57,113 bases of DNA from Limnohabitans sp. (GTDB taxonomy: Bacteria > Pseudomonadota > Gammaproteobacteria > Burkholderiales > Burkholderiaceae_C). Under the pieces are notes generated by a model. The model did no database searches and was not told the origin of the DNA. It worked only from the letters and a program-made list of their open reading frames with translations. The stretch lies in the NCBI GenBank assembly GCA_024642215.1, contig JAHEBO010000013.1, forward strand, positions 1 through 57,113. The letters are read 5' to 3'. The stretch's first letter is position 1. Each line of letters begins with the position of its first letter. Made by a program: the position numbers and the translations under genes. This document shows positions 23,685-34,200 of the stretch, in pieces.

Positions 23685-26600
23685 TTAAATAGATTTTCTG
23701 AACGCATCCATGCTGTTTTGCCACTGAATCATGGCCGCAGCCAAGTTTCTTTCTTTGACATGACCAAAGCCTTTGATTTGTTCAGGTACATTGGCCATTT
23801 GAACGGCCAGTGTGTGGTTCTCGGCCGCCAAAGAAACCAAAACCTCTGTGACAGCATCCATGTACTCTTGGATCAAGGCGCGCTCAGTTTGTCTTTCTTC
23901 GGTTTTGCCAAAGATGTCCAAAGCTGTACCCCGCAAGAACTTCAATTGCGCCAGTCCTTTGAAAACCCACAGCATGGCAGGATGCATTTTTTGCTTGATT
24001 AAATGGCCCTTCTCGTTGCGTTTTGCAAGCAAGGGTGGGGCTAGGTGGTAGAAAACCTTGAAATCGCCTTCAAACTGGGTTTTAACGCGTTCTAGGAACT
24101 GTTTGTCGGTGTGCAAGCGTGCCACTTCGTACTCATCTTTGTACGCCATCAATTTGAACAATTGACGCGCTACCGTTTCCGTCAGCAAGGTTTTGCCCAA
24201 AGAGTGCTCTTTGTTTTGAACATTCATGACAAAAGCTTCATAGCGCTTGGCATAAGCTGCATTTTGGTAATCGGTCAAAAACTCAACACGTTGTGCGATC
24301 AAATCTTCAAGGCGATCACGCTTTTTAAATTGAACCACTTGTGTTGGCGTCAAAAGTCCTTCTACAGCGCCTAAGTGTTCAGCCGCGTGACGGCCCCATT
24401 CAAAAGCAGCCAAATTGTTGGCAACCGCCACTTCATTCAGTTCAATGGCGCGTTGCAAAGCCTCCAAACTCAAAGGCACCCAGCCTTTTTGCCAGGCATA
24501 GCCCAAAATCATGGGATTGATATAAATGGTGTCACCCATCAAGTGAGCCGAAAGCTTGTCAGCATCGAATGCGGCAAGTCCTTCAAGTCCCACAACGGTG
24601 GCAATTTCTTGCGCACAACTTTCGGCAGGATTGACCCATTGCGTATCTTTGACAAACGCCGCCGTAGGTGTGCTGTGTGAATTCAAAGCCACATGGGTTC
24701 GGCCTTGGCGCATGCGCGACAAAGTTTCTTTGCCAGCACTCACAATAGGATCACATCCCAAAATCAAATCGGCAGCGGCCATGCTGACACGGGTTGTTTG
24801 AATATGGTCTTGGTGCTTGGCCAACAAAACATGACTCCAAGTTGCGCCACCTTTTTGAGCCAAACCTGCAGAATCTTGTGTCACGATGCCCAAACCATCC
24901 AGGTGAGCAGCCATGCCTAAGAGCTGACCAATGGTGATCACACCGGTACCGCCCACACCTGCCACCACAATGCCATAAGCATTTAAAGAGGAAGATAAAT
25001 CGGGCAATGTTGGCAGTGTCAGTGCAGGCATTTGCGCAGGGCTGAATTTTTGTTCTTTGGATTTTTTGCGCAGTTGTCCGCCTTCAATGCTGATGAAGCT
25101 AGGGCAAAAACCTTTTAAGCAACTGGTGTCTTTGTTACATGTGTTCTGGTTGATGGTTCGCTTGCGGCCCAAATCAGTTTCTAAAGGTTCAACCGACAAA
25201 CAGTTTGATTGAACCCCGCAGTCACCACAACCTTCACACACCAACTCATTGATCATCACGCGAACAGCAGGATCAACCATGGTGCCGCGCTTGCGGCGGC
25301 GGCGTTTTTCGGTGGCACAAGTTTGGTCGTAAATAATGACCGTGCAACCTTTGATTTCACGCAATTCCCGTTGAATGGCGTCTAGCTCATCGCGGTGATG
25401 GACCAACACACCTTCAGCCAATGCAACACCGTTGTATTTATCAGGTTCGTCGGTTACCACTTTGATGACCACCGCACCTTCTGCGCGCATGCTCTGTGCA
25501 ATTTGCACGACCGAATGACCTTCTGCACGTTCCCCCACACGCTGGCCACCGGTCATGGCCACAGCATCGTTGTACAAAATTTTGTAGGTGATGTTGACGC
25601 CGGCAGCGATGCTTTGACGAATGGCCAAAATACCGCTGTGAAAATAAGTACCGTCGCCAATGTTGGCAAACACATGTTTTTCGTTGCTGAAATGTTGCTG
25701 GCCAATCCAAGGTGTACCTTCGCCACCCATTTGGGTAAAGCCAACAGTACTTCGATCCATCCACAAACTCATGAAGTGGCAACCAATGCCGGCCATGGCA
25801 CGAGAGCCTTCAGGCACTTTGGTGCTGGTGTTGTGTGGGCAACCGGAGCAAAACCAAGGCATGCGATCGGCTGCTGGATTGAGCACCAAGCTGTTTTGCG
25901 CACGTTCTTTGCCTTCAATGATTTGAAGTTGGGCATTCATGCGGGCCACAATGTCTGCAGGCAAATCTAACTTCAAAAGTCGATGCGCCAATGCTTTGGC
26001 AATGAGGGTGGGTGTGAGATCGGCATTGGCGCGCAACAAGCGGTGTGCCATGGGATTGGGCACCGACCATTCACCCCCTGCATCGTTCCCTTCCAATTCG
26101 TCAAACTTGCCCACAATGCGCGGCCGCTGAGCGTCTGGCCAGTTGTAGAGCTCTTCTTTGAGTTGGTATTCAATGACCTGGCGTTTTTCTTCTACCACTA
26201 AGATTTCTTGTAAGCCCTGTGCAAAATCGCGCGTGGTTTGCGCTTCCAGTGGCCAGACCACAGACACTTTGTGAACGCGAATGCCAAGGCCTTGGCATGT
26301 TTCGTTGTCGAGCCCCAGGTCCATCAGTGCTTGGCGCGTGTCGTTGTAGGCTTTGCCGCTGGCAATGATGCCGTAACGATCGTTGGGTCCTTCGATCACG
26401 TTGTGGTTCAAACGATTGGCGCGAATGTAGGCCAGTGCGGCATACCATTTGAAATCAAACAAGCGAGCTTCTTGCTCAAGTGCTGAATCGGGCCAACGAA
26501 TGTGCACACCTCCGGGCGGCATTTCGAAATCAGGCAAGACAATTTTGACGCGGTCTGCATTGATGTCGGCGGTGGCACTGGACTCCACAATTTCCTGAAT

Positions 26601-27239
26601 GGTCTTCATGCCAGACCAAACGCCTGCAAAGCGGCTCAGGGCAATGGCATGCACACCCAAGTCCAAAACTTCTTGAACAGAAGCAGGAAAGAAAACAGGC
26701 AAACCACAAGCTTTGAAAATGTGATCGCTTTGATGTGCGGCCGTTGAACTCTTGGCCACGTGATCATCGCCCGCGACGGCCAACACGCCGCCCCAAGGCG
26801 TGGTGCCGGCCATGTTGGCATGCTTGAACACATCAGAGCAACGGTCAACCCCCGGTCCTTTGCCGTACCAAATGCCAAAGACGCCATCCATCTTGTTGCT
26901 GCCCGGGGGCGCAAATCCGAGTTGCTGGGTACCCCACAGCGCAGTGGCCGCCAATTCTTCATTGACGCCAGGCTGAAAAACAATGTTGTGTTTTTCTAAA
27001 TAAGGTTTGGCCTTCCACAAGGCTTGGTCATAGCCGCCCAAGGGAGAGCCTCGATAACCGCTGATGAGGGCGCCCGTTTTTTTACCAGCCATTGCATCTC
27101 GTTCTTGCTGGAGCATTGGCAGGCGAACGAGGGCTTGAACGCCACTCATGAATGCGCGGCCAGAAGCCAAGCTGTATTTGTCGTCTAGCGTGACGTTGGC
27201 CAATGCTTGGCGCAAGTGTTCAGGCAAGGGAGCGTTCAT
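23685..27239 (-). CDS. fused indolepyruvate/2-oxoacid:ferredoxin oxidoreductase
   Basis: An 1184-residue cytoplasmic enzyme that oxidatively decarboxylates aryl-pyruvates or other 2-oxoacids to acyl-CoA using thiamine diphosphate and reducing ferredoxin. Order: N-terminal PFOR-type domain (about 20-250), TPP domain with CSGCPHN (464-470) and NIGDGTYFHSG (526-536), ferredoxin-like 4Fe-4S segment with Cys668, 671, 674, 680 and Cys701, 707, 712, then the gamma-type domain beginning GIVVAGVGGTGVITIGQ. The IorA and IorB halves are fused in one chain, the usual betaproteobacterial form. Its 3' end borders the putative origin. Confidence 0.93.
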   Translation of the reverse strand: MNAPLPEHLRQALANVTLDDKYSLASGRAFMSGVQALVRLPMLQQERDAMAGKKTGALISGYRGSPLGGYDQALWKAKPYLEKHNIVFQPGVNEELAATALWGTQQLGFAPPGSNKMDGVFGIWYGKGPGVDRCSDVFKHANMAGTTPWGGVLAVAGDDHVAKSSTAAHQSDHIFKACGLPVFFPASVQEVLDLGVHAIALSRFAGVWSGMKTIQEIVESSATADINADRVKIVLPDFEMPPGGVHIRWPDSALEQEARLFDFKWYAALAYIRANRLNHNVIEGPNDRYGIIASGKAYNDTRQALMDLGLDNETCQGLGIRVHKVSVVWPLEAQTTRDFAQGLQEILVVEEKRQVIEYQLKEELYNWPDAQRPRIVGKFDELEGNDAGGEWSVPNPMAHRLLRANADLTPTLIAKALAHRLLKLDLPADIVARMNAQLQIIEGKERAQNSLVLNPAADRMPWFCSGCPHNTSTKVPEGSRAMAGIGCHFMSLWMDRSTVGFTQMGGEGTPWIGQQHFSNEKHVFANIGDGTYFHSGILAIRQSIAAGVNITYKILYNDAVAMTGGQRVGERAEGHSVVQIAQSMRAEGAVVIKVVTDEPDKYNGVALAEGVLVHHRDELDAIQRELREIKGCTVIIYDQTCATEKRRRRKRGTMVDPAVRVMINELVCEGCGDCGVQSNCLSVEPLETDLGRKRTINQNTCNKDTSCLKGFCPSFISIEGGQLRKKSKEQKFSPAQMPALTLPTLPDLSSSLNAYGIVVAGVGGTGVITIGQLLGMAAHLDGLGIVTQDSAGLAQKGGATWSHVLLAKHQDHIQTTRVSMAAADLILGCDPIVSAGKETLSRMRQGRTHVALNSHSTPTAAFVKDTQWVNPAESCAQEIATVVGLEGLAAFDADKLSAHLMGDTIYINPMILGYAWQKGWVPLSLEALQRAIELNEVAVANNLAAFEWGRHAAEHLGAVEGLLTPTQVVQFKKRDRLEDLIAQRVEFLTDYQNAAYAKRYEAFVMNVQNKEHSLGKTLLTETVARQLFKLMAYKDEYEVARLHTDKQFLERVKTQFEGDFKVFYHLAPPLLAKRNEKGHLIKQKMHPAMLWVFKGLAQLKFLRGTALDIFGKTEERQTERALIQEYMDAVTEVLVSLAAENHTLAVQMANVPEQIKGFGHVKERNLAAAMIQWQNSMDAFRKSI

Positions 27240-27287
27240 GGTGTTCCACTTTCAAATGCGAGTTGGCGCAGTGTAGAACGACAAAGC

Positions 27288-28472
27288 TTATCGTGGAAGC
27301 AAAACCCACGCTTTCATGTCTTGTTTGAGACGACCTGCGAGTTCGCCAGCGGCATCACCAGAGCCTACATAAAAGTCAGCCCGAACGGCACCCAGAATGG
27401 CGCTGCCGGTATCTTGTGCCAAAACCAGCCGTTGCAACTGGGTTTGGGGCCCTTGACTGACAAGCCAAACGGGCGTGCCGTAAGGAATGCTGCCAGGATC
27501 GACAGCGATCGATCGACCCGGTGTGAGTGGCACACCTTGCGCGCCCTTTGGGCCAAGCAATGCATCTTGACCACTCAAGGCCTCTTCTTTGAAAAAGACA
27601 TACCGTGGATTTTTAGACAGCAACTCTTGGGTCCGTTTGGGGTTTTGTGCAAGCCACGCCTTGATGCCAGGCCAGGTAGCGTCTTTGGTGAGATTTTGGT
27701 CGAGCAGCCAGCGGCCGATGCTTTGATAGGGCTGATCGTTGGTGCCTGCAAACGCCAAACGAATTTGTTTGCGCGACCCATCCGCGAGGGTGACCCACAG
27801 TCGGCCAGAACCTTGGATGTGCAAAACCATGGCGTCAATCGGATCTGCGACATAGGCAATCTCTTTGCCTTTCAGTGCATTTTGTGCGGCAGGTAATTTG
27901 CTGATTTCTTCGCGTGTAAACCACGGTGAGCGGGATTTCAAATTGGCGGGCGGGCTGTAAAGCGGCACCGTGAAGCCTGGTTTGGACGCTCTGGAGGCTT
28001 CTAGAACGGGTTCGTAATAGGCCGTTAGCAAGCCATTTGCTGGGTGGGTGGTGCTTTGCAAACTTTCGACACGGTAAGGCTGAAAGTTTTGCATCAGCCA
28101 AGCGCGCTGTTGGGCGACGGGCTGGCCATCCAAGCGCTTAACGTCTTGACACAAGGCGCTCGCCGTAACGGCGGAACGTGAACAACTTTGCAACCAGGCG
28201 GTCCAAGCCTCGTTCAAATTGTCCTTGTCAACCCCAGGAAGCTCAGACCAGGCGGCCATGACCCATCGGCTTTTATTTTTCAGTACAAGCGCAGGGGCTG
28301 TGCTGATAGACGCGACACCTTCTGTTGTAGCGGCTGGTGTTTCGCTGAGGACAGGCTTTGGCGGCGAAGCGCACGACACCAGCAACATCGCTACAGCGCT
28401 TGCAAGCACCCACCTTGGCGCTGTTGCTGGGAAACTTTGCGATGGCCAATGATGCGTTGAAACGGGCGTCAC
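27288..28472 (-). CDS. mltA: membrane-bound lytic murein transglycosylase A
   Basis: Outer-membrane lipoprotein that cleaves peptidoglycan glycan strands to 1,6-anhydro-muropeptides. The 394 residues include a signal sequence with lipobox LLVSC (Cys about residue 34), the MltA barrel (YYEPVLEASRA, YVADPIDAMVLHIQGSGRLW) and a C-terminal 3D domain whose aspartates lie in AQDTGSAILGAVRADFYVGSGDAAG. The start is GTG at 28472, overlapping the TGA of the response-regulator gene as GTGA, so its translation is coupled to the two-component genes. Confidence 0.93.
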   Translation of the reverse strand: MTPVSTHHWPSQSFPATAPRWVLASAVAMLLVSCASPPKPVLSETPAATTEGVASISTAPALVLKNKSRWVMAAWSELPGVDKDNLNEAWTAWLQSCSRSAVTASALCQDVKRLDGQPVAQQRAWLMQNFQPYRVESLQSTTHPANGLLTAYYEPVLEASRASKPGFTVPLYSPPANLKSRSPWFTREEISKLPAAQNALKGKEIAYVADPIDAMVLHIQGSGRLWVTLADGSRKQIRLAFAGTNDQPYQSIGRWLLDQNLTKDATWPGIKAWLAQNPKRTQELLSKNPRYVFFKEEALSGQDALLGPKGAQGVPLTPGRSIAVDPGSIPYGTPVWLVSQGPQTQLQRLVLAQDTGSAILGAVRADFYVGSGDAAGELAGRLKQDMKAWVLLPR

Positions 28473-29119
28473 GATTGAATTTCGCGCAAAAGGTTTGCCA
28501 GTTCAACGGCAGACTTGACGTCCATTTTTTCAAACACACGAGAGCGATGAACCTCAACGGTACGCACGCTGATGTCGAGTTGACCGGCGATCAATTTGTT
28601 AGGCAAGCCCTCGACCACCAGGCGCATGACATCGCGCTCTCGGTCCGTCAGTTCGGCCAAACGCGTGACCAGACCGGCACTTTGAAGACGCAAGGCCAAA
28701 CGCTCTTGCGACAAGGTCAAGGCCTGTTCAACACGGTCGACCAACGCATTGTCAGAAAAAGGTTTTTCGCAAAAATCAAAAGCGCCGCGTTTGACGCTGT
28801 CGACCGCGGTGGGGACATCGGCGTGACCGCTTAAAAAAATCACAGGCCAGGTGTGTGCCAAGCCGTTGCCAATCAAGGTTTCAAACAAGGCTAAACCGCT
28901 TTGGCCTGGCATTCGCACATCCAGCAAAATACAGCCAGCTTCGGTTGGCACGGGTGCATTGGGCCCTGGAAATTTGTCGCTCAGCATGCGCTCAAATGCA
29001 TCCGCACTGTCAAATGACTCACTCATCAGGCGGCGTGATCGCAGCAACCAAGCCATGGCATCGCGCACGATGGCATCGTCGTCGATGATGAAAACACAGG
29101 CGTTCAGTACGGGTTGCAT
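28469..29119 (-). CDS. FixJ/DctR-type response regulator
   Basis: A 216-residue LuxR-type regulator. Receiver domain at about 8-125 with acidic pocket IIDDDA, phosphoryl-acceptor Asp67 in LLDVRMPG, conserved SGHAD and Lys in CEKPF; C-terminal helix-turn-helix at about 148-208 (LTDRERDVMRLVVEGLPNK, SVRTVEVHRSRV). It follows the kinase gene by 20 bases and overlaps mltA. The pair most resembles C4-dicarboxylate or aromatic-compound sensing systems, but the signal is not readable. Confidence 0.93.
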   Translation of the reverse strand: MQPVLNACVFIIDDDAIVRDAMAWLLRSRRLMSESFDSADAFERMLSDKFPGPNAPVPTEAGCILLDVRMPGQSGLALFETLIGNGLAHTWPVIFLSGHADVPTAVDSVKRGAFDFCEKPFSDNALVDRVEQALTLSQERLALRLQSAGLVTRLAELTDRERDVMRLVVEGLPNKLIAGQLDISVRTVEVHRSRVFEKMDVKSAVELANLLREIQS

Positions 29120-29139
29120 GTTTGAATTTTAAGCTGAGC

Positions 29140-31194
29140 TTAAACCTCGGAGGCCGTGGGCAAGGTGAATCGAAACAAGGTGCCCTGGGGCTCGTGCGGC
29201 ACAAACTCTAAGTGTCCACCGTGCTGTTCAACCACGGTTCTGCAAAGACTCAAGCCCAAACCCATGCCTTCAGTTTTGGTGGTGAAAAAAGGTGTGAACA
29301 GCTGCTTGGCAATGTCGGGCGAAATGCCCACGCCCAAATCACTGACGGAAAACTCAATCCAGCCATGCGACAAGCTGGAGGCGGCGCGTTTAACTTGCAG
29401 CGTCAAAATGCGTTTCTGACATGTCGGATGGTCCATGGCTTGCATGCCATTGCGCGCAAGATTGAGCAGCACTTGTTCAACCATGGTGCGGTCGCAGAAA
29501 ACGGGCGCCAACCGATCGTCAAGATTTGTGCTGACGCGAACTTGTAATTTGTGTGCCTGCAATTGAACCAAAGGCATGACGGCATCAAGGATCAAATGGG
29601 GGCTGACAATTTCACGGTCTTGGTCACGTCGGCGCACAAAATCATGAACGCTGTTGATGACCTTGCCTGCGCGGCTGGCCTGTTCAGAAATGCGGGCCAA
29701 AGCCATTTGGAGATCGGCAAAAGTGCCTGCATGGCCCTGCGCTTGTTGAATCAAGTTGAGCGAACCGGTTGCGTAACTGGAGATGGCGGCCAAAGGCTGG
29801 TTCAATTCGTGGCTCAGCAAGGAGGCCATTTCACCCACAGTGGCCAATCTGGCGGTAGCCTGTAAACGTTCTTGGCTGGCGCGGGACAACTCTTCAATTC
29901 TGCGTTGTTCACTGATGTCTAGAAAGGCGCTCATCCAGCCCGTTTGTTTTCCCAGCACGTTGATCAAGGGCGCTTCAAAAATCAACACTGGAAAGCGAGA
30001 GCCATCTTTGCGAACAAAGACCGATTCAAAGCCTTCACGCGGCGGCGCATTGCCGGCCAAGCGCACCGCCTGTCTTTGTTGGTATTCGCCAACCATTTCA
30101 GACGGCCAATAGGGCATGGGTGCCGATTTTCCAAGAAGTTGGTGGGCGTCAAAGCCAACCATTTGGCAAAAGGCAGGGTTCACATAGGTGATGCGGCCAT
30201 GCAGATCACGTGCGCGCAACCCGGTCACCAAAGAGTCCTCCATGGCTTTTCGAAAGGCCAGTGCATCAGCCAAGTCTCGCTCAGCTTTGAGACGCCGGCG
30301 AGAGTCTTTCACCAACAACACCAAAACCGAAACCAGTGCAATCGACATGGCCGTCACCAAAGCCGGCAAGATGCTGGGGAACATATCAGGCCCCGCACGC
30401 CGACCGTCCATTCGCAGAACAAGGGTGTTGCCTGGCAAGTCGAGCAACTGGGTGGCGGTGAACAATCGTTTGGCGCGAGGCAAGGTGCCGTGAATGGCCA
30501 AGCGCGTGCCATCGGGCTCGACAAAAGAGATTTCGTTGCGGCGACCGTAAGTGTCGCCAAGCTGCATGGCCAAAATATCCTGCAGCCCATAGGTCAAGAG
30601 CGAATAACCGACGGTGATGCCTTGCTCAATTGCAGGCAAGCAAAGCTCCATGACTTCTAGTCCCAAGCCATTGGCTTGTGGCACAAAATAAGTTCTGGAA
30701 TACGCGGGGCCATTCAAGCGTTTGGCGCGCAAACAAGTCTGCATGATCTCAATTTGCTCGTTCATGCGCGTCTTGGTATTGAAAAGCGGCTCACGCAGCG
30801 GTGAGTCCGCAAAATCCAAAACGGCACCTTGCATGTCACGACGCTCGATGCGCAACCACTCTCGGTTTTGACCCAGCAAACTGACCACGTCTGATTGCCA
30901 TAATTTTGGAGGCAAACCCTTTGCCTGCAAGCTTTGCAAATTGAGGATGTGGCGACCCAAGTTGCTGCGAATGTCGCTGATGGCGTCGGCAGCATCGCGG
31001 TCAAGCTCTGCTTGATATTGACTGGCTTCGTAACGACCCGCCAGCCAAACCAAGGTGACCAACAGGGCCACCACCAAACCGACCAATGCGATCCACAATG
31101 AAATTCTGCGATCTGTGAAAGACCGCGTGACGGATTTGAAGAATGGCCACAAAGGCACAAGTCGGTTCAAGGAAGGCGTGTGGGTTGACGACAT
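29140..31194 (-). CDS. PAS-domain sensor histidine kinase (DctS/FixL-like)
   Basis: A 684-residue inner-membrane kinase: helix 32-52, a periplasmic sensing domain of about 220 residues, helix 274-295, a PAS domain at about 315-435 (RITYVNPAFCQMVGF), a dimerisation domain with phospho-acceptor His462 in SHELNQPLAAI, and an ATPase domain with DLGVGISPDIAKQLF, FFTTKTEGMGLGLSL and the final HGG. Partner is the adjacent response regulator. The periplasmic domain looks like that of DctS-type sensors, suggesting an extracellular organic-acid signal; no dctPQM genes are nearby. Confidence 0.92.
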   Translation of the reverse strand: MSSTHTPSLNRLVPLWPFFKSVTRSFTDRRISLWIALVGLVVALLVTLVWLAGRYEASQYQAELDRDAADAISDIRSNLGRHILNLQSLQAKGLPPKLWQSDVVSLLGQNREWLRIERRDMQGAVLDFADSPLREPLFNTKTRMNEQIEIMQTCLRAKRLNGPAYSRTYFVPQANGLGLEVMELCLPAIEQGITVGYSLLTYGLQDILAMQLGDTYGRRNEISFVEPDGTRLAIHGTLPRAKRLFTATQLLDLPGNTLVLRMDGRRAGPDMFPSILPALVTAMSIALVSVLVLLVKDSRRRLKAERDLADALAFRKAMEDSLVTGLRARDLHGRITYVNPAFCQMVGFDAHQLLGKSAPMPYWPSEMVGEYQQRQAVRLAGNAPPREGFESVFVRKDGSRFPVLIFEAPLINVLGKQTGWMSAFLDISEQRRIEELSRASQERLQATARLATVGEMASLLSHELNQPLAAISSYATGSLNLIQQAQGHAGTFADLQMALARISEQASRAGKVINSVHDFVRRRDQDREIVSPHLILDAVMPLVQLQAHKLQVRVSTNLDDRLAPVFCDRTMVEQVLLNLARNGMQAMDHPTCQKRILTLQVKRAASSLSHGWIEFSVSDLGVGISPDIAKQLFTPFFTTKTEGMGLGLSLCRTVVEQHGGHLEFVPHEPQGTLFRFTLPTASEV

Positions 31195-31213
31195 GACAAG
31201 ACCGCGCTGCAGT

Positions 31214-34200
31214 TCAGGGGGTGCTGTTGTGGCTGGTGAGTTTGGTCACCTTGGGATCGCTCCACGTGCCATCAATTGCAAACTCTTGGGTATTGACTCG
31301 GCTCAAGGGCTGTTTCAATACCAGCTGCGCCAAAAATGTGCTCAGCCCAATGGCCGGGTTGAGCGCAATGCCGGCCAACAAGGATGCCGTGCCAGCGTCA
31401 ACCTCGGGCAAGATCAGGACGCGCAAGTTTTGGGTTTCGCGGGCAATGTCCGAATTGCCTTCCATTTGAACCACGGCATTCACGCCCTTCATCTGGAGGT
31501 TGCGGGTGCTGGCGATCCCTTGCTGAATTGCAACGTCACCTCGAATGGTGTCAAAGGCAAAGCCAGCACTGAACACATCGCGAAAATCAAGCAGCAAACG
31601 ACGGGGCAGCGCTTGCAAGCTCAACACGCCCAAGAGTTTGGCAACGCCGGGCTCTGCTTGTAAGAACTGACCGCGGCCTATGTTGACATTGAAACGTCCG
31701 CCAAGGCTGGGGTAGTGCAAGGTCAAAGGAGAGCCTTGCCAGCTCACCTGACCCTCCAACTTTCCTGCACCGCCACGCAAAGCGTCTTTGGTGCCCAAGC
31801 GGTTTAACAAATCGCCCGCATCAGACACATCCAGTCGAAAGTTCATGTCCGTCATCGCCAGTTGCGTACCGTCGCGAGAAGTGACCCATTTGCCGTTGGC
31901 TTTGAAACTGGCCTCAGGCACTGTGATGTTCAATTTGCTCAAGCGCCACTCGCGGCCTGCGTTGTTTCGCGGTGAGGTGGGGTCGGTGTTGATGGCCTCA
32001 ATTTCTACGCGCCCCATTTTCTTACCGCGCAGTTCAAGATCGTCCACCACAATGTCCAAAGCCGGAATGGCCACAGGTGAGTCTTCAAGCAAAGACTCTA
32101 CGGTTTGGTCCGCAGAGGGGGGCAAGCTCAGTCGAGCCAGACGCGCATAAATGCGCCCGGCATTTTGATTGTTGGATTGTCGGTATTCCAAATAGCCGCT
32201 GAACTCCTGGGCATCCATTTGTGCACGCCACACATAGCCTTCGCGCGAGCCATTCACGGACACGTTGTGCAAATTGCGACCTTGCACGGCCAGCTCGTTG
32301 GCCTTGAGCGTCATGCGGTTTGGCAAGTAACTTTGATTGGCCGCAGACAAATTGTTGTTGGCGGGCGCGATGTAGGCGGGACTCGATTTGGGGGGCGAAA
32401 GAACCTGCAGCCATTCGTCGAGAGAAAAAGTGGGCAAGCTGACGATGGCCAGCACACCGCTGTCGATGTTGGCGGTGTTGCTGATGGCATCCCCTACCAA
32501 CCACTTGCCGCTCAGCACGCGTGGCTCTGCGCCTGTTAAGTCGCGCACATAGGTGGCGGCAAGTGCACGGCCCCAAGACAGTTGGACTTGATCCCGAACA
32601 GCTTTATTTTGGCTGACACTTTGAATCGTGTTGTCGTACTTGAGCGCCACCAAGTCTTCGCTTCGTTTGTTCAGTGGCGCAGGCAAGTTCAAGGCCAGTC
32701 CTTGCAATTGCGACTGAATGCTAAGTTCACTTTGTCCACCTTTGAAGCCCAAGCTGGCGGTGTAGGTGGTGCTGCCAGTGGCTTGTTGTGCCATGGCGCT
32801 GAGCATTGGAATTTCTTTGGCTTGACGCATGCCGATGGCGGTGGCTTGGCCTTGAATTCGAATGAACGGATTGGCTTCGGTACTTTTGGCCGGTAGCTTG
32901 CGAGAACCGCCTTCCAGTTTGATGGGCCCGCCTAAAAACTGTGCGCCCACACCGACCAAGCTAAAACCGTTCTCGTTGAAGTTCACCGTGCCCTGCGCTT
33001 TTTCAAAAAGAGGCATGCTCGATTGCAATCGCACGTCGTTGTTATTCAGCGCCACACTGCCCTGAACGCTGGTTTTGTCGAGTTCGGCCAGGGGAAGGCT
33101 GAGCTTGAGGCGCGCATTGAGCAGGCCTGAACTTTGCGCTTGCGCAAACACGCCGCCCAGCATGGTGTTCACAGGGGATTGTCGCAACTCGCTCAGAACG
33201 ACATTGGCCGCGGCTTTAGACTCGCCTTGCACATTGACCATCACTTTGCCATTGAAGCTGGGAATGTCGGCCTTGATCTGTGTAAAAGGGATGGCGCCCC
33301 ATTTGCCAGTGGCGCCATTGACTTTGAAGCTCAGGCGGTCAAACACAATGTCGCCACTGACGTTGTTCATCACGGGCCATGATGGCTCCAGGGCGTCATT
33401 GCGTGCCATGTTTGGGTTGGGTGGCACGTAAGCGTATTGAATGTCTTTAACCTTACCCGCAAAACGAAACTCACCTTCTTTGGGATTGGCATAGGGCAGC
33501 TGTTGAAGATCGCCTTTGATTTTCACCGTTACGTTTTGAACGTCACCTTTGAGAACGCTGTCGCGCACGTAAGAGCGGACAGATGACGGAATGCTGAGCG
33601 GCAAGTAACGATGAACGCGTGATGCGTCACCGCGTGAAATGGTGCCTTGCAAATCCAGCACCCCTAAGCTTCCGGCAAGCGAGCTGGGCTTCCAGTTGCC
33701 GTGCCAGTCGCCTGTGACGTCGGCGTTGGTCACGCTCAACTGCCAATCGGGCACAGACACTAGTCCTTTTTGTTGCAGCCATTTCACGGAGGCTTGCAGT
33801 TTGTTCAGCGGAATGCGTGCGTCTTCAAAGATGTTTTGAATGCTGAGCGCGCCGTTTTCTACAGATGCTTTGATTTGGCCGCCCTCGGCGTTCATGTCAA
33901 AACTGATGTTGGCATTTTCGACGCCTGGCCAATTGGCCGACGGCGTACCTGGCTTGCCGCCTTCAAAATAGAAATTCTCAAACCGCCCATTGGCCACATT
34001 CACTTGAAGGGTCTTGTCTTGCGCATTGATTTTTTCTGACCACTCAATGTGCAGTGGGTTGACCAAGCCGCTGACTTTGTGGTCAAGCAATGACTGCCGC
34101 GCTGCTTCTGGCAAGGGCAGTTGCAACGCAATGTTGCGCAGCGCCATTAAATCCAGCTTGTCGCCGTGGAACTGGCCTTTGGCTGTTTGGCCGTTTTCGG

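Noticed and set aside
29944-30660. Long plus-strand frame opposite the sensor kinase
   Set aside because: Antisense shadow of a well-supported gene, rich in His/Arg/Gln, no start signal.
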